Source: Pigmentiphaga sp. NML030171
GTDB lineage: Bacteria; Pseudomonadota; Gammaproteobacteria; Burkholderiales; Burkholderiaceae_B
Direction: 5' to 3'
NCBI RefSeq assembly: GCF_002188635.1
Contig: NZ_NINX01000021.1
Coordinates: 62,001 to 126,000, forward strand
DNA: 64,000 nt
Each line of letters begins with the position of its first letter. Position 1 is the stretch's first letter. The translations under genes and the position numbers were made by a program. This document shows, piece after piece, positions 50,978 through 59,704 of the stretch. Under the pieces are notes generated by a model that saw nothing but the letters and a program-made list of their open reading frames with translations, did not search any database and had not been told where the DNA came from.

Positions 50978-51877
50978 ATGTCCGAGATCTCGCTCTTCAA
51001 CGACCGGCTGCAGCACTTCCACGTCAATGGCGTGGACATCGCCACGCGCGTGGGCGGCACCGGGCCGGCGCTGCTGCTGATGCACGGACATCCCCAGTCC
51101 CATGCCATGTGGCACAAGCTGTGGGCCCGGCTGACCAACCGCTATACCTGCGTCGCCATCGACCTGCGCGGCTATGGCGACAGCGGCATGCCGGCGGACG
51201 AGCCGGCCGGGCACGAGGCCTTCTCCAAGCGCACGATGGCGGTGGACGCGGTGGAGGTGATGCGCTGCATCGGCTACGAGACTTTCGGCGTGCTGGCCCA
51301 CGACCGCGGGGCGCGCGTCGCGCACCGGCTGGCGCTGGACCATGCCGAGCGGATCGAGCGCATGATGCTGCTGGACATCGCGCCCACGCTGGACATGTAC
51401 GAGGGCACCACGCGCGGTTTCGCGCAGGCCTACTACCACTGGTTCTGGCTGATCCAGCCGGCGCCCTTTCCGGAAAAGCTGATCGGCGCCGATCCGGCGT
51501 TCTATCTGCGTTCCGTGATGGGCGGCCGCCACGCGGGCCTGGCTCCCTTCGCCGATCGCGCGATGGCCGAGTACGAACGCTGCGCGCGCCATCCGCATTG
51601 GGCGCACGCGATCTGCGAGGACTATCGCGCGGCCGCCACCATCGACCTGGAACACGATCGCGCCGACCGCGACCAGGGCAACCGCGTGGATTGCCCGCTG
51701 CGGGTGCTGTGGGGCGGGAAGGGCGTGGTGGGGCGCTATTTCGACGTACTGGACCTGTGGCGCAGGCAGGCCTCGCAGGTCGACGGCCGGGCGCTGGACT
51801 GCGGCCACTACATCGCCGAGGAAGCGCCCGACGCGCTGTGGGCCGAGATCGAGTCGTTCTGGCCCGCGGCCGACTGA
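50978..51877 (+). CDS. Haloacetate dehalogenase-like alpha/beta hydrolase (candidate fluoroacetate dehalogenase)
   Basis: A 299-residue hydrolase. The nucleophile region is AHDRGAR with D109, R110 and R113; D133 and H277 (CGHYIAEE) complete the triad. H154-W155 in YYHWFW and Y216 in CEDYRAAATIDLE match the halide pocket of fluoroacetate dehalogenases, while the cap Trp of that enzyme seems replaced (GGRHAG). It starts 8 bp after the dehydrogenase stop and is likely co-transcribed. Alternative: a general haloacid or ester hydrolase. Confidence 0.85.
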   Translation: MSEISLFNDRLQHFHVNGVDIATRVGGTGPALLLMHGHPQSHAMWHKLWARLTNRYTCVAIDLRGYGDSGMPADEPAGHEAFSKRTMAVDAVEVMRCIGYETFGVLAHDRGARVAHRLALDHAERIERMMLLDIAPTLDMYEGTTRGFAQAYYHWFWLIQPAPFPEKLIGADPAFYLRSVMGGRHAGLAPFADRAMAEYERCARHPHWAHAICEDYRAAATIDLEHDRADRDQGNRVDCPLRVLWGGKGVVGRYFDVLDLWRRQASQVDGRALDCGHYIAEEAPDALWAEIESFWPAAD

Positions 51878-51880
51878 GGT

Positions 51881-53149
51881 TCAGGGGTCGCCGGCGGCGC
51901 CCACGAACTTGGCCCGGGGCCGCAGCAGCATGCCGCTCAGGCGCTGCTCCTGCACGTGGGCGACCCAGCCCGCCATGCGCGCCAGCGTGAACAGCGTGCC
52001 CACCGATTGGCGTGGCACGCCCATGGCCATGGCCAGGACGATGCCGCCGAGCTCATGCCGGGGATGCAGGCCGAACTCGCCGCGCACGTCGTCGATGAAG
52101 CGATGGACCTGTTCGAGCGCCGCCTTCTTGCGCGGCCGGTTGCGGGCCAGTTCGAGCAGCAGCTCGGCGCGTTCGTCGCCCTTGGGATAGAGCGGGTGGC
52201 CGAAGCCGGGCACGCTGGCGCCGCGCTCGTGTTGCGCGCGCGCCCGCTGCATGAGGCCGGCGGCGTCGTCGGCGCTGCGCAGGAAGTCTTCGATCCGGTC
52301 GTACATCCGCCCCAGGTGCACGCCGGCCGAGCTGCAGATGGCCGATGCGACGCAGCTGTGCAGGGTCGATCCGCCCGAGGCCGCCACGCGCGCGGCGAAG
52401 GTGCTGGGCGAGAGCTCGTGGTCGGCGAACAGCACCAGGAAGGCTTCCATGGCTTGCAGGTTGGCCGGGCTGGCGGGCAGGTCCAGGGCCGCCAGCAGGC
52501 CCTCGGCCATGGACGCCTCGTCGGGTATGGCATGGAAGCGCCGCCGGCGCGACACCAGGCCCATGCAGCCGGCCAGGGTCTTGATCAGCTGCCGCGCGGC
52601 TTCGTGCATGTGGCCGCCGCGCATGCGGTCTTCCACCGATCCTCGCGACATGCCCAGGCGCAGGGTGACGATGGCCATGATCTCCAGCAGCCCGCTGTTG
52701 GACTTGGGCGGCGCCAGCGATTCCAGCAGGGTTTCCTGGAGCCGGGGCGTGATGCCCGTATCCCAGCGGCGCGGCGCATCGTGCCAGACGCCGGTCCACA
52801 GCAGCTCGCACACGGCTTCGTAGCTGGCGTGGCCGCGGGCCAGCCGTACCGCGGAATGGCCGCGGTAGTGCGGACCGTCGGAACGGATCTCGGTGATCGA
52901 GGTGGGAATGATGGGCTCGCCCCAGTTCATGGCCGAGGCGGCCACCGCCCCGTGCCCCGAGCGGGCGGTGGAGCGCGCCTTGACCCGCAGGACGTCCTCG
53001 TGCAGGTACAGGCGCTGGCGCGTGTCCGGCTGCTTGACGCTGCGTATCCATCCCTTGCTGACGTAGGCATAGAGGGTCTGCATGCGTATGCCCAGCAGCT
53101 CCACGGCTTCCTTGGCGCTGAGATAGTCCTTGTGCGGCATGGTCTTCAA
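51881..53149 (-). CDS. Citrate-synthase-like protein with N-terminal HTH domain
   Basis: A 422-residue fusion. Residues ~8-58 (YLSAKEAVELLGIRMQTLYAYVSKGWI...RLYLHEDVLRVKAR) form a MerR/excisionase-type HTH. Residues ~75-410 follow the citrate synthase fold, with H244 in ADHELSPST and H318 in GFGHPLYP. The segment where the catalytic Asp normally sits reads HPRHELGG (362-369), with no Asp, so activity may be altered. HTH-citrate synthase fusions exist in other proteobacteria. Convergent with the hydrolase, divergent from a GST. Confidence 0.88.
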   Translation of the reverse strand: MKTMPHKDYLSAKEAVELLGIRMQTLYAYVSKGWIRSVKQPDTRQRLYLHEDVLRVKARSTARSGHGAVAASAMNWGEPIIPTSITEIRSDGPHYRGHSAVRLARGHASYEAVCELLWTGVWHDAPRRWDTGITPRLQETLLESLAPPKSNSGLLEIMAIVTLRLGMSRGSVEDRMRGGHMHEAARQLIKTLAGCMGLVSRRRRFHAIPDEASMAEGLLAALDLPASPANLQAMEAFLVLFADHELSPSTFAARVAASGGSTLHSCVASAICSSAGVHLGRMYDRIEDFLRSADDAAGLMQRARAQHERGASVPGFGHPLYPKGDERAELLLELARNRPRKKAALEQVHRFIDDVRGEFGLHPRHELGGIVLAMAMGVPRQSVGTLFTLARMAGWVAHVQEQRLSGMLLRPRAKFVGAAGDP

Positions 53150-53257
53150 GGTTGATCGATCTTCATCAATATTCTACGGCCCCGCCCCCCTGCGTGGCTG
53201 CCGTGCACGGCTGGTATAGTCGGGCGGACCGACACTTCCATCGAGCAAGGATTCCCC

Positions 53258-53968
53258 ATGACGGATCTTTCCGCTTTCCCGATCACCCGCAAATGGCCCG
53301 CGCAGCATCCGGACCGCATCCAGCTCTATTCGCTGCCCACGCCCAATGGCGTGAAGGCCTCGATCATGCTCGAGGAAACCGGCCTGCCGTACGAGCCGCA
53401 CCGGGTGGCGTTCGACACCCAGGACCAGATGTCGGCGGAGTTCCTGTCGCTCAACCCGAACAACAAGATTCCCGCCATCCTCGATCCCGACGGCCCGGGC
53501 GGCAAGCCGCTGCCGCTGTTCGAGTCCGGCGCCATCCTGATCTACCTGGCCGAGAAATCGGGCAAGTTCATCCCGCGGGATCCCGCCGGCCGCTACCAGG
53601 CCATGCAGTGGGTGATGTTCCAGATGGGAGGCATCGGCCCCATGTTCGGCCAGGTGGGGTTCTTCCATAAATTCGCCGGCAAGGACTACGAGGACAAGCG
53701 CCCCCGCGACCGCTACGTGGCCGAGTCGCGTCGCCTGCTGGGCGTGCTGGACCACCACCTGGAAGGCAAGGCCTGGATCCTGGGCGACGACTACGGCATT
53801 GCCGACATCGCCACCTTCCCCTGGGTGCGCAACCTGGTGGGCTTCTACGGCGCGGGCGAGCTGGTCGGGTTCGCCGACTTCGCCAACGTGAAGCGGGTGC
53901 TGGATGCCTTCGTGGCGCGTCCCGCCGTGCAGCGGGGCTTGCAGATTCCGGCGGCGCCCGGCGCCTGA
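53258..53968 (+). CDS. Glutathione S-transferase family protein (YfcG/YghU-like)
   Basis: A 236-residue GST. The thioredoxin-like N-terminal domain has IQLYSLPTPNGVKASIMLEETGLPYE, NPNNKIPAI and FESGAILIYLAEK (glutathione-binding ESGA). The C-terminal helical domain has GDDYGIADIATFPWV. TPNG in the first loop suggests the Nu-class/YfcG type with disulfide reductase activity. Divergent from the HTH-citrate synthase gene. Confidence 0.9.
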   Translation: MTDLSAFPITRKWPAQHPDRIQLYSLPTPNGVKASIMLEETGLPYEPHRVAFDTQDQMSAEFLSLNPNNKIPAILDPDGPGGKPLPLFESGAILIYLAEKSGKFIPRDPAGRYQAMQWVMFQMGGIGPMFGQVGFFHKFAGKDYEDKRPRDRYVAESRRLLGVLDHHLEGKAWILGDDYGIADIATFPWVRNLVGFYGAGELVGFADFANVKRVLDAFVARPAVQRGLQIPAAPGA

Positions 53969-54112
53969 GGACGGCTGCGACCAGGTGCCACGCGGGGGCG
54001 TGGTGCATGCCGGCGCGATGGGTGGAATAGGGATTTCATCCAGCTAGCCAAGCGGTGGCGGGCAGCCATAATGGCTATCACCACGAAAAGAGACATCAGC
54101 CGTTCCCCGCGT

Positions 54113-55396
54113 ATGCATCAACTCCTCCTGGAATCGTTTCAAGCGGCCGTCGCCGCCGCCGACCCCCTCCACATCACCGCCCGCCACCTTCCGGCCCCAC
54201 CCAGGGGCCGCACGGTCGTCGTCGGCGCGGGCAAGGCCGCTGCCAGCATGGCCCGCGCCGTCGAGGCCGCCTGGCCCGCCGACGCCCCGCTGGAGGGCCT
54301 GGTCGTGACCCGCTACGGGCACGGCATGCCGCTCGACCGCATCGCCTGCGTCGAGGCCGGCCACCCCGTGCCCGACGCGGCCGGCGAACGGGCCGCCGGC
54401 GACATCCTTCGGCTGGCTTGCGACCTGGGCGAGGACGACCTGCTGATCGTGCTCGTGTCCGGCGGCGGTTCCAGCCTGTTGTCGCTGCCGGTGCCGGCGG
54501 TGCCCATGGCCGCGCTGCGCGAGGTCACCCAGTCGCTGCTGCGCAGCGGCGCCCCCATCGAATCGATGAACGTGGTGCGCAAGCACCTGTCGCAGTTGCA
54601 GGGCGGACGCCTGGCCGCGTCGACGCGGGCCCGGGTCCTGGGCCTGATCGTCTCCGACGTCGCCGGCGACGATCCGTCCGCCATCGCCTCCGGTCCCACG
54701 GTGGCCGATCCCAGCACCTATGCCGACGCGCTCGACATCCTGCGCCGCCACGGCGTGCAGGCGCCGCGGCCGGTGGTCGACTGGCTCGAGGGCGGGGCCG
54801 CGGGGCGCCACCCCGAGACGCCCAAGGCGGGCGATCCGGTGTTCCAGCGGGTGGAGAACCACGTCATCGCCACCGCCCAGCAAAGCCTGCAGGCCGGCGC
54901 GCGCGTGCTGCGCCGCGCGGGTATCCAGGCGGTGGTGCTGGGCGACACCGTCACGGGCGAGGCCCGCGAGGTGGCCAAGGTCTATGCCGCGCTGGCGCGC
55001 CAGATCGTGCGGCATGGCGAACCCTTCGATGCGCCGGTGGCGCTGGTATCCGGAGGAGAATGCACGGTCACGGTGCGTGGAAGCGGCCGTGGCGGGCGCT
55101 GCACCGAATTCCTGCTGTCGCTGGCCGCCGAGCTGTGCGGCGAAGCCAGGATCTCGGCCCTGGCCTGCGACACCGATGGCATCGACGGCAGCGAGGACAA
55201 CGCCGGCGCCTGGTGGGACAGCGAGCGCCTGCGGCGGGCTGCGGCCCGGGGCGTCGCGCCCGGCCCGTGGCTGGACGCCAACGACGCCTGGGGCTATTTC
55301 CGGGAACTCGACACCCTGATCACGACGGGGCCCACGCTGACCAACGTCAACGACTACCGGGTCATACTGATCGAGGCCGAGCGAACCAGTCGCTGA
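54113..55396 (+). CDS. Glycerate 2-kinase / hydroxypyruvate reductase family (TtuD/GckA)
   Basis: A 427-residue DUF4147 kinase that phosphorylates glycerate. GRTVVVGAGKAAASMA (~32-47), VLVSGGGSSLLSLP, NVVRKHLSQLQGGRLA and TDGIDGSEDNAGAW are family signatures. ATG at 54113 gives the usual short N-terminus; an in-frame ATG at 54071 overlaps a -10-like CATAAT and is less likely. With the dehydrogenase at 49902 it could form a tartrate-to-2-phosphoglycerate route. Its 3' end overlaps the convergent M20 gene by 35 bp. Confidence 0.9.
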   Translation: MHQLLLESFQAAVAAADPLHITARHLPAPPRGRTVVVGAGKAAASMARAVEAAWPADAPLEGLVVTRYGHGMPLDRIACVEAGHPVPDAAGERAAGDILRLACDLGEDDLLIVLVSGGGSSLLSLPVPAVPMAALREVTQSLLRSGAPIESMNVVRKHLSQLQGGRLAASTRARVLGLIVSDVAGDDPSAIASGPTVADPSTYADALDILRRHGVQAPRPVVDWLEGGAAGRHPETPKAGDPVFQRVENHVIATAQQSLQAGARVLRRAGIQAVVLGDTVTGEAREVAKVYAALARQIVRHGEPFDAPVALVSGGECTVTVRGSGRGGRCTEFLLSLAAELCGEARISALACDTDGIDGSEDNAGAWWDSERLRRAAARGVAPGPWLDANDAWGYFRELDTLITTGPTLTNVNDYRVILIEAERTSR

Positions 55397-56567
55397 CCAG
55401 CTTCACCCAGAAGCTGGCCCCCAGCGGCAGCAGTTCGTCGTTGAAGTCGTAGCTGCCGTTGTGCAGGGTGCATGGCCCCAGCCCGTGGCCCGCCTCGCGA
55501 TGCGCGCCGTCGCCGTTGCCGATGAAGACGTAGCAGCCGGGTTTTTCCTGCAGCATGAAGGCGAAGTCCTCGGCGCCCATCGTCGGTTCGGTCGCGGCAT
55601 CCACCTGGTTGGGCCCGACCAGCGAGCGCAGCACGTCGGTCACGAAACGGGTCTCGTCGGGATGGTTGATCAGCGGCGGGTACTTGCGCTGGAAGTCGAC
55701 CTCGATGCGGGCGCCGTGGGCCAGCTCCATGCCCCGGGCGATCTCGTGCATGCGCTGCTCGATCAGGTCCAGGACCTCGATGGTGAAGGTGCGCACCGTG
55801 CCGACCATCTCGGCCTCGTCGGGCACGATGTTGGTGGTCGTGCCCGCGTGGATCTGGGTGATGCTGAGCACCGCGGTGTCGATGGGCTTCTTGTTGCGGG
55901 TCAGGATGGTCTGCAGCGACTGCGCGAGCTGCACCGCGATCATGACCGGATCGATGCCCAGGTGGGGCAGCGCGGCGTGGGTGCCCTTGCCCCGGACGAC
56001 GATGCGGAAATCGTTGCTGGAGGCCATCATCGGGCCCGGCGTCACGGCGAAGCTGCCCACCGGGATGCCGGGCCAGTTGTGCATGCCGAACACCGCCTCC
56101 ATGGGAAAGCGCGTGAACAGCCCGTCGTCGATCATGGCCTTGCCGCCGCCGCCGCCTTCCTCGGCCGGCTGGAAGATCAGGTAGACGGTGCCGGGGAAGT
56201 CGCGGTGCGCCGCCAGGTGGCGGGCGGCGCCCAGCAGCATGGCGCAGTGGCCGTCGTGGCCGCAGGCGTGCATCTTGCCTGGGTTCACGCTGGCGTGCTC
56301 GAAGGTGTTGAGTTCCTGCAGGGGCAGGGCGTCCATGTCGGCCCGCAGGCCGATGGCCGGTCCGTTCCTGTCCGTGCCTTCCAGGACGCCGACCAGGCCG
56401 GTGCCCCCCAGGCCGCGCACGACGGGGATGCCCCATCCTTCCAGCAGGCGGGCAATGGTGTCCGACGTGCGGTGCTCCTCGTAGCACAGCTCGGGGTGGG
56501 CGTGGAGGTCGCGTCGGATCGTCTTCAGGTCGCTGTGGAAAGCGACGATGGGTTCGAGCAGATTCAT
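55362..56567 (-). CDS. M20 family amidohydrolase (hippurate hydrolase type)
   Basis: A 401-residue zinc amidohydrolase removing acyl groups from amino acids. Metal ligands are in HACGHDGH (~103-110), PAEEGGGG and GAEDFAFM; LRRDLHAHPEL-like opening IRRDLHAHPELCYEE is present. GGAG lies 7 bp before the ATG at 56567. No signal peptide, so cytosolic. Divergent from the lipoprotein aminopeptidase gene. Confidence 0.93.
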   Translation of the reverse strand: MNLLEPIVAFHSDLKTIRRDLHAHPELCYEEHRTSDTIARLLEGWGIPVVRGLGGTGLVGVLEGTDRNGPAIGLRADMDALPLQELNTFEHASVNPGKMHACGHDGHCAMLLGAARHLAAHRDFPGTVYLIFQPAEEGGGGGKAMIDDGLFTRFPMEAVFGMHNWPGIPVGSFAVTPGPMMASSNDFRIVVRGKGTHAALPHLGIDPVMIAVQLAQSLQTILTRNKKPIDTAVLSITQIHAGTTTNIVPDEAEMVGTVRTFTIEVLDLIEQRMHEIARGMELAHGARIEVDFQRKYPPLINHPDETRFVTDVLRSLVGPNQVDAATEPTMGAEDFAFMLQEKPGCYVFIGNGDGAHREAGHGLGPCTLHNGSYDFNDELLPLGASFWVKLVSDWFARPRSV

Positions 56568-56725
56568 GTGGAACTCCTGAACGTTGCCCCGCCGCGGGTG
56601 CGAGCGCGCCGCGCCTTGTCCAGGCGGTCGCGAAGGCGGGAAGGGCCGATGTGCCGCGCCGTGTCCGGCGTCGCCGGCGGGGTCGTGTGCCCCGGGGCCG
56701 GCGGTTACCATAGCCATTATCTCCA

Positions 56726-57901
56726 ATGAGCTTGTCCATGGCGAGTGTAACGACGAGGGGCCGGGCGGCCTGGGGCGCCCTGGTCCTGGCAGCGGCGCTG
56801 GCCGGGTGCGCCGACCTGCGCTACTACGCGCAGTCGATAGGCGGACATTCGTCGCTGCTGCAGGCGGCGCGGCCGGTCGACGAGGTCCTGGCCGATCCCG
56901 CCACCTCCCCCGATTTGCGCGAGCGATTGCGTCATGCGCAAGACGCGCGCCGCTATGCCAGCCAGGTGCTGGGCCTGCCCGACAACCGCAGCTACACCGA
57001 ATACGCCGACGTCAAGCGCCCCTACGTGGTCTGGAACGTGTTCGCCACGCCGGAACTGTCCCTGCGGCTCAAGCAGTCCTGTTTTCCGGTGGTGGGATGC
57101 ATAGACTACCGGGGCTACTACAGCGAAGCCGAGGCCCGGCGGACGGCCGCCGAACTGAAGGCACGGGGCTGGGACGTGCACGTGGGCGGCGTGCCCGCCT
57201 ATTCGACGCTGGGCTGGTATCCCGACCCCTTCGTCAACACTTTCATCCGTCTGCCGCCGGCCGAGGTCGCGCGCCTGGTCTTCCACGAACTGACCCACCA
57301 GGCGGTCTACGCGAAGAACGACACGACGTTCAACGAGTCGCTGGCCACGGCGGTCGAGCAGATCGGCGTCGAGCGCTGGCTGCGGGAGCCCCGCAACCAG
57401 TCGCTGCGGCCGGCCTACGAGGCCTTCGATGCGCGTCGGCGCGATTTCGTCGCGCTGCTGCTGGAGACCCGGCGGCAACTGGCGCAGGCCTATGGCGAGA
57501 CCGGCGCCCGGCAGGGTCCGGCGCCCACCACGCCCGATCCGGTGGGCCTGGGGCCGGACGAGATCGAGCGGCGGCGCGCGCGCAAGGCCGAAATCATCGC
57601 CGACCTGCGGTCCCGCTACGAACGGATGAAGCGCGAGCGCTGGAACGGCTACGCCGGCTACGACGCCTGGTTCGCGCAGGCGTTGAACAACGCGCAGTTC
57701 GCGGCCATGGGCGCGTACCACCAGTGGGTGCCGGCGCTGCGGGCCATGGCGCGCCGCTGCGAGAGTTGCCGCGACGGCAGCCTGACGCCGTTCCTGGACG
57801 AGGCGCGCGAGCTGGCGCGGCTGCCGTATGCCGAGCGCCGGCGGCGATTGCAGGCGGAAACCGACCGCGTGCAGGCCGCTGGGCTATCATCGGCCCCATA
57901 G
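56726..57901 (+). CDS. Predicted aminopeptidase lipoprotein (COG4324 family)
   Basis: A 391-residue lipoprotein; lipobox ALAGC puts the modified Cys at ~28. The gluzincin motif HELTH is at 187-191 with a downstream FNESLATAVE supplying the third zinc ligand. DNRSYTEYADVKRPYVVWNV and STLGWYPDPFVNTF are typical of the family. Proposed to trim peptides in the periplasm. fadD starts 39 bp downstream, so the two may be co-transcribed. Confidence 0.88.
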   Translation: MSLSMASVTTRGRAAWGALVLAAALAGCADLRYYAQSIGGHSSLLQAARPVDEVLADPATSPDLRERLRHAQDARRYASQVLGLPDNRSYTEYADVKRPYVVWNVFATPELSLRLKQSCFPVVGCIDYRGYYSEAEARRTAAELKARGWDVHVGGVPAYSTLGWYPDPFVNTFIRLPPAEVARLVFHELTHQAVYAKNDTTFNESLATAVEQIGVERWLREPRNQSLRPAYEAFDARRRDFVALLLETRRQLAQAYGETGARQGPAPTTPDPVGLGPDEIERRRARKAEIIADLRSRYERMKRERWNGYAGYDAWFAQALNNAQFAAMGAYHQWVPALRAMARRCESCRDGSLTPFLDEARELARLPYAERRRRLQAETDRVQAAGLSSAP

Positions 57902-57940
57902 GCCGACACCACGCGGCACAGACTAGACCAGGAGACGTGC

Positions 57941-59635
57941 ATGCAAAGACCGTGGCTGGCGTACTACCCGCCGGGCATTCCCGCCGACATCGACCCGGGA
58001 CGCTATCGGTCCCTGATCCAGTTGCTGGAGGAATCGTTCGCGCAGTACGCCGAGCGCCCGGCCTTCGTCTGCATGGGCAGGACGCTTGCCTACGCCGACA
58101 TCGACGCCATGTCGCGCAAGCTGGGAGCCTGGCTGCAATCGCGCGGACTGCCGCGCGGCGCGCGCGTGGCCCTGATGATGCCCAATGTCCTGCAGTATCC
58201 CGTGGCCATCGCGGCGGTGCTGCGGGCCGGCTATACGGTGGTCAACGTCAACCCCCTCTACACCGCCCCGGAACTGGAGCACCAGCTCAAGGACAGCGGC
58301 GCCGAGGCCATCGTCATCCTGGAGAACTTCGCCCACACCCTGCAGCGGGTGCTGTCCGCCACGGCCATCCGGCACATCGTGGTGGCGTCCATGGGCGACC
58401 TGATGGGCGGCGTGAAGGGCACCGTGGTCAATGCCGTGGTGCGCTACGTCAAGAAGCTCGTCCCGCCGTTCAGCCTGCCGGGCGCGGTAAGCTTCCGGCG
58501 CGCGCTGGCGCAAGGGGCGGCGCGGGAACTGGCGCGCCCCGAGATCGGGCCCGACGACGTCGCCTTCCTGCAGTACACCGGCGGCACGACGGGCGTGGCC
58601 AAGGGGGCCGTCCTGTTGCACCGGAACCTCGTCGCCAACGTCCTGCAATGCGATGCCTGGCTGCTGACCGACGAGCAGCCCGCCAGGCAGGGCGGACAGC
58701 GCACCCAGCACATCTTCGTCTGCGCCCTGCCGCTGTATCACATCTTCGGTCTGACGGTGTGCGCCCTGCTCGGCATGCGGGCCGGCGGCCTCAACGTGAT
58801 GGTGCCCAATCCGCGCGACATTCCCGACCTGGTCAGGACGCTGTCGGGCTACCGCTTCACGCTGTTTCCCGGCGTCAACACCCTGTTCAACGCCCTGCTC
58901 AACAACGAGCAGTTCCGGTCGCTGGACTTCTCGGGCCTGCGCGTGAGCGTGGGCGGCGGCATGGCGGTGCAGAAGGCGGTGGCCGACCGTTGGCGCGAGG
59001 TGACCAAGTCCCCGCTGTGCGAGGGCTACGGGCTGTCGGAAACGTCGCCGGTGGCCTGCTGCACGCCCATCAATATCAAGGAATATTCCGGCACCATCGG
59101 CATTCCGCTGCCGTCCACCGACGCGGCGATCCTGGACGACGACGGCGCCGCGCTGCCCATCGGCGAGCGCGGCGAGATCGCGCTGCGCGGCCCGCAGGTC
59201 ATGCCGGGCTACTGGAACATGCCGGAGGAGACCGCCCGCGTGATGACGGCCGACGGATTCTTCAAGACCGGCGACATCGGCATCATGGACGAACGCGGCT
59301 ACATCCGCATCGTCGATCGCAAGAAGGACATGATCCTGGTGTCGGGCTTCAACGTCTATCCCAACGAGGTCGAGGCCGTGGTATCCCAGCACCCGGGAGT
59401 GCTGGAGTGTGCCGCCATCGGCGTGCCCGACGAACATTCCGGCGAGGCCGTGAAGGTGGTCGTGGTCAAGCGCGACCCGGCGCTGACCGAGCAGGACCTG
59501 AAGGCGTTCTGCCGCGATCGCCTGACCGGCTACAAGCGGCCGCGCTATGTGGAATTCCGGTCGGAGCTGCCCAAGACCAACGTGGGCAAGATCCTGCGGC
59601 GCGAACTGCGGACCGGCACCGAGGCCGCCGCGTAA
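57941..59635 (+). CDS. fadD: Long-chain fatty acid--CoA ligase
   Basis: A 564-residue AMP-forming ligase that activates fatty acids. AMP-binding YTGGTTGVAKGA (~210-221), GYGLSETSPV, TGDIG and the C-terminal lysine motif LPKTNVGKILRREL are intact. AGGAGA precedes the ATG. Followed by an outer-membrane phospholipase, whose released fatty acids it could activate. Confidence 0.95.
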   Translation: MQRPWLAYYPPGIPADIDPGRYRSLIQLLEESFAQYAERPAFVCMGRTLAYADIDAMSRKLGAWLQSRGLPRGARVALMMPNVLQYPVAIAAVLRAGYTVVNVNPLYTAPELEHQLKDSGAEAIVILENFAHTLQRVLSATAIRHIVVASMGDLMGGVKGTVVNAVVRYVKKLVPPFSLPGAVSFRRALAQGAARELARPEIGPDDVAFLQYTGGTTGVAKGAVLLHRNLVANVLQCDAWLLTDEQPARQGGQRTQHIFVCALPLYHIFGLTVCALLGMRAGGLNVMVPNPRDIPDLVRTLSGYRFTLFPGVNTLFNALLNNEQFRSLDFSGLRVSVGGGMAVQKAVADRWREVTKSPLCEGYGLSETSPVACCTPINIKEYSGTIGIPLPSTDAAILDDDGAALPIGERGEIALRGPQVMPGYWNMPEETARVMTADGFFKTGDIGIMDERGYIRIVDRKKDMILVSGFNVYPNEVEAVVSQHPGVLECAAIGVPDEHSGEAVKVVVVKRDPALTEQDLKAFCRDRLTGYKRPRYVEFRSELPKTNVGKILRRELRTGTEAAA

Positions 59636-59704
59636 CGGATTATTCCCGGCATGCCCCTACAATGGCGGCGTCTGCCCCATCGCGGGCGTTGTCGGGGAGT
59701 CCAC

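Noticed and set aside
54066-54113. Start of the glycerate kinase at ATG 54071
   Set aside because: That ATG overlaps a -10-like CATAAT and adds 14 residues unlike the family; 54113 is preferred, though not proven.
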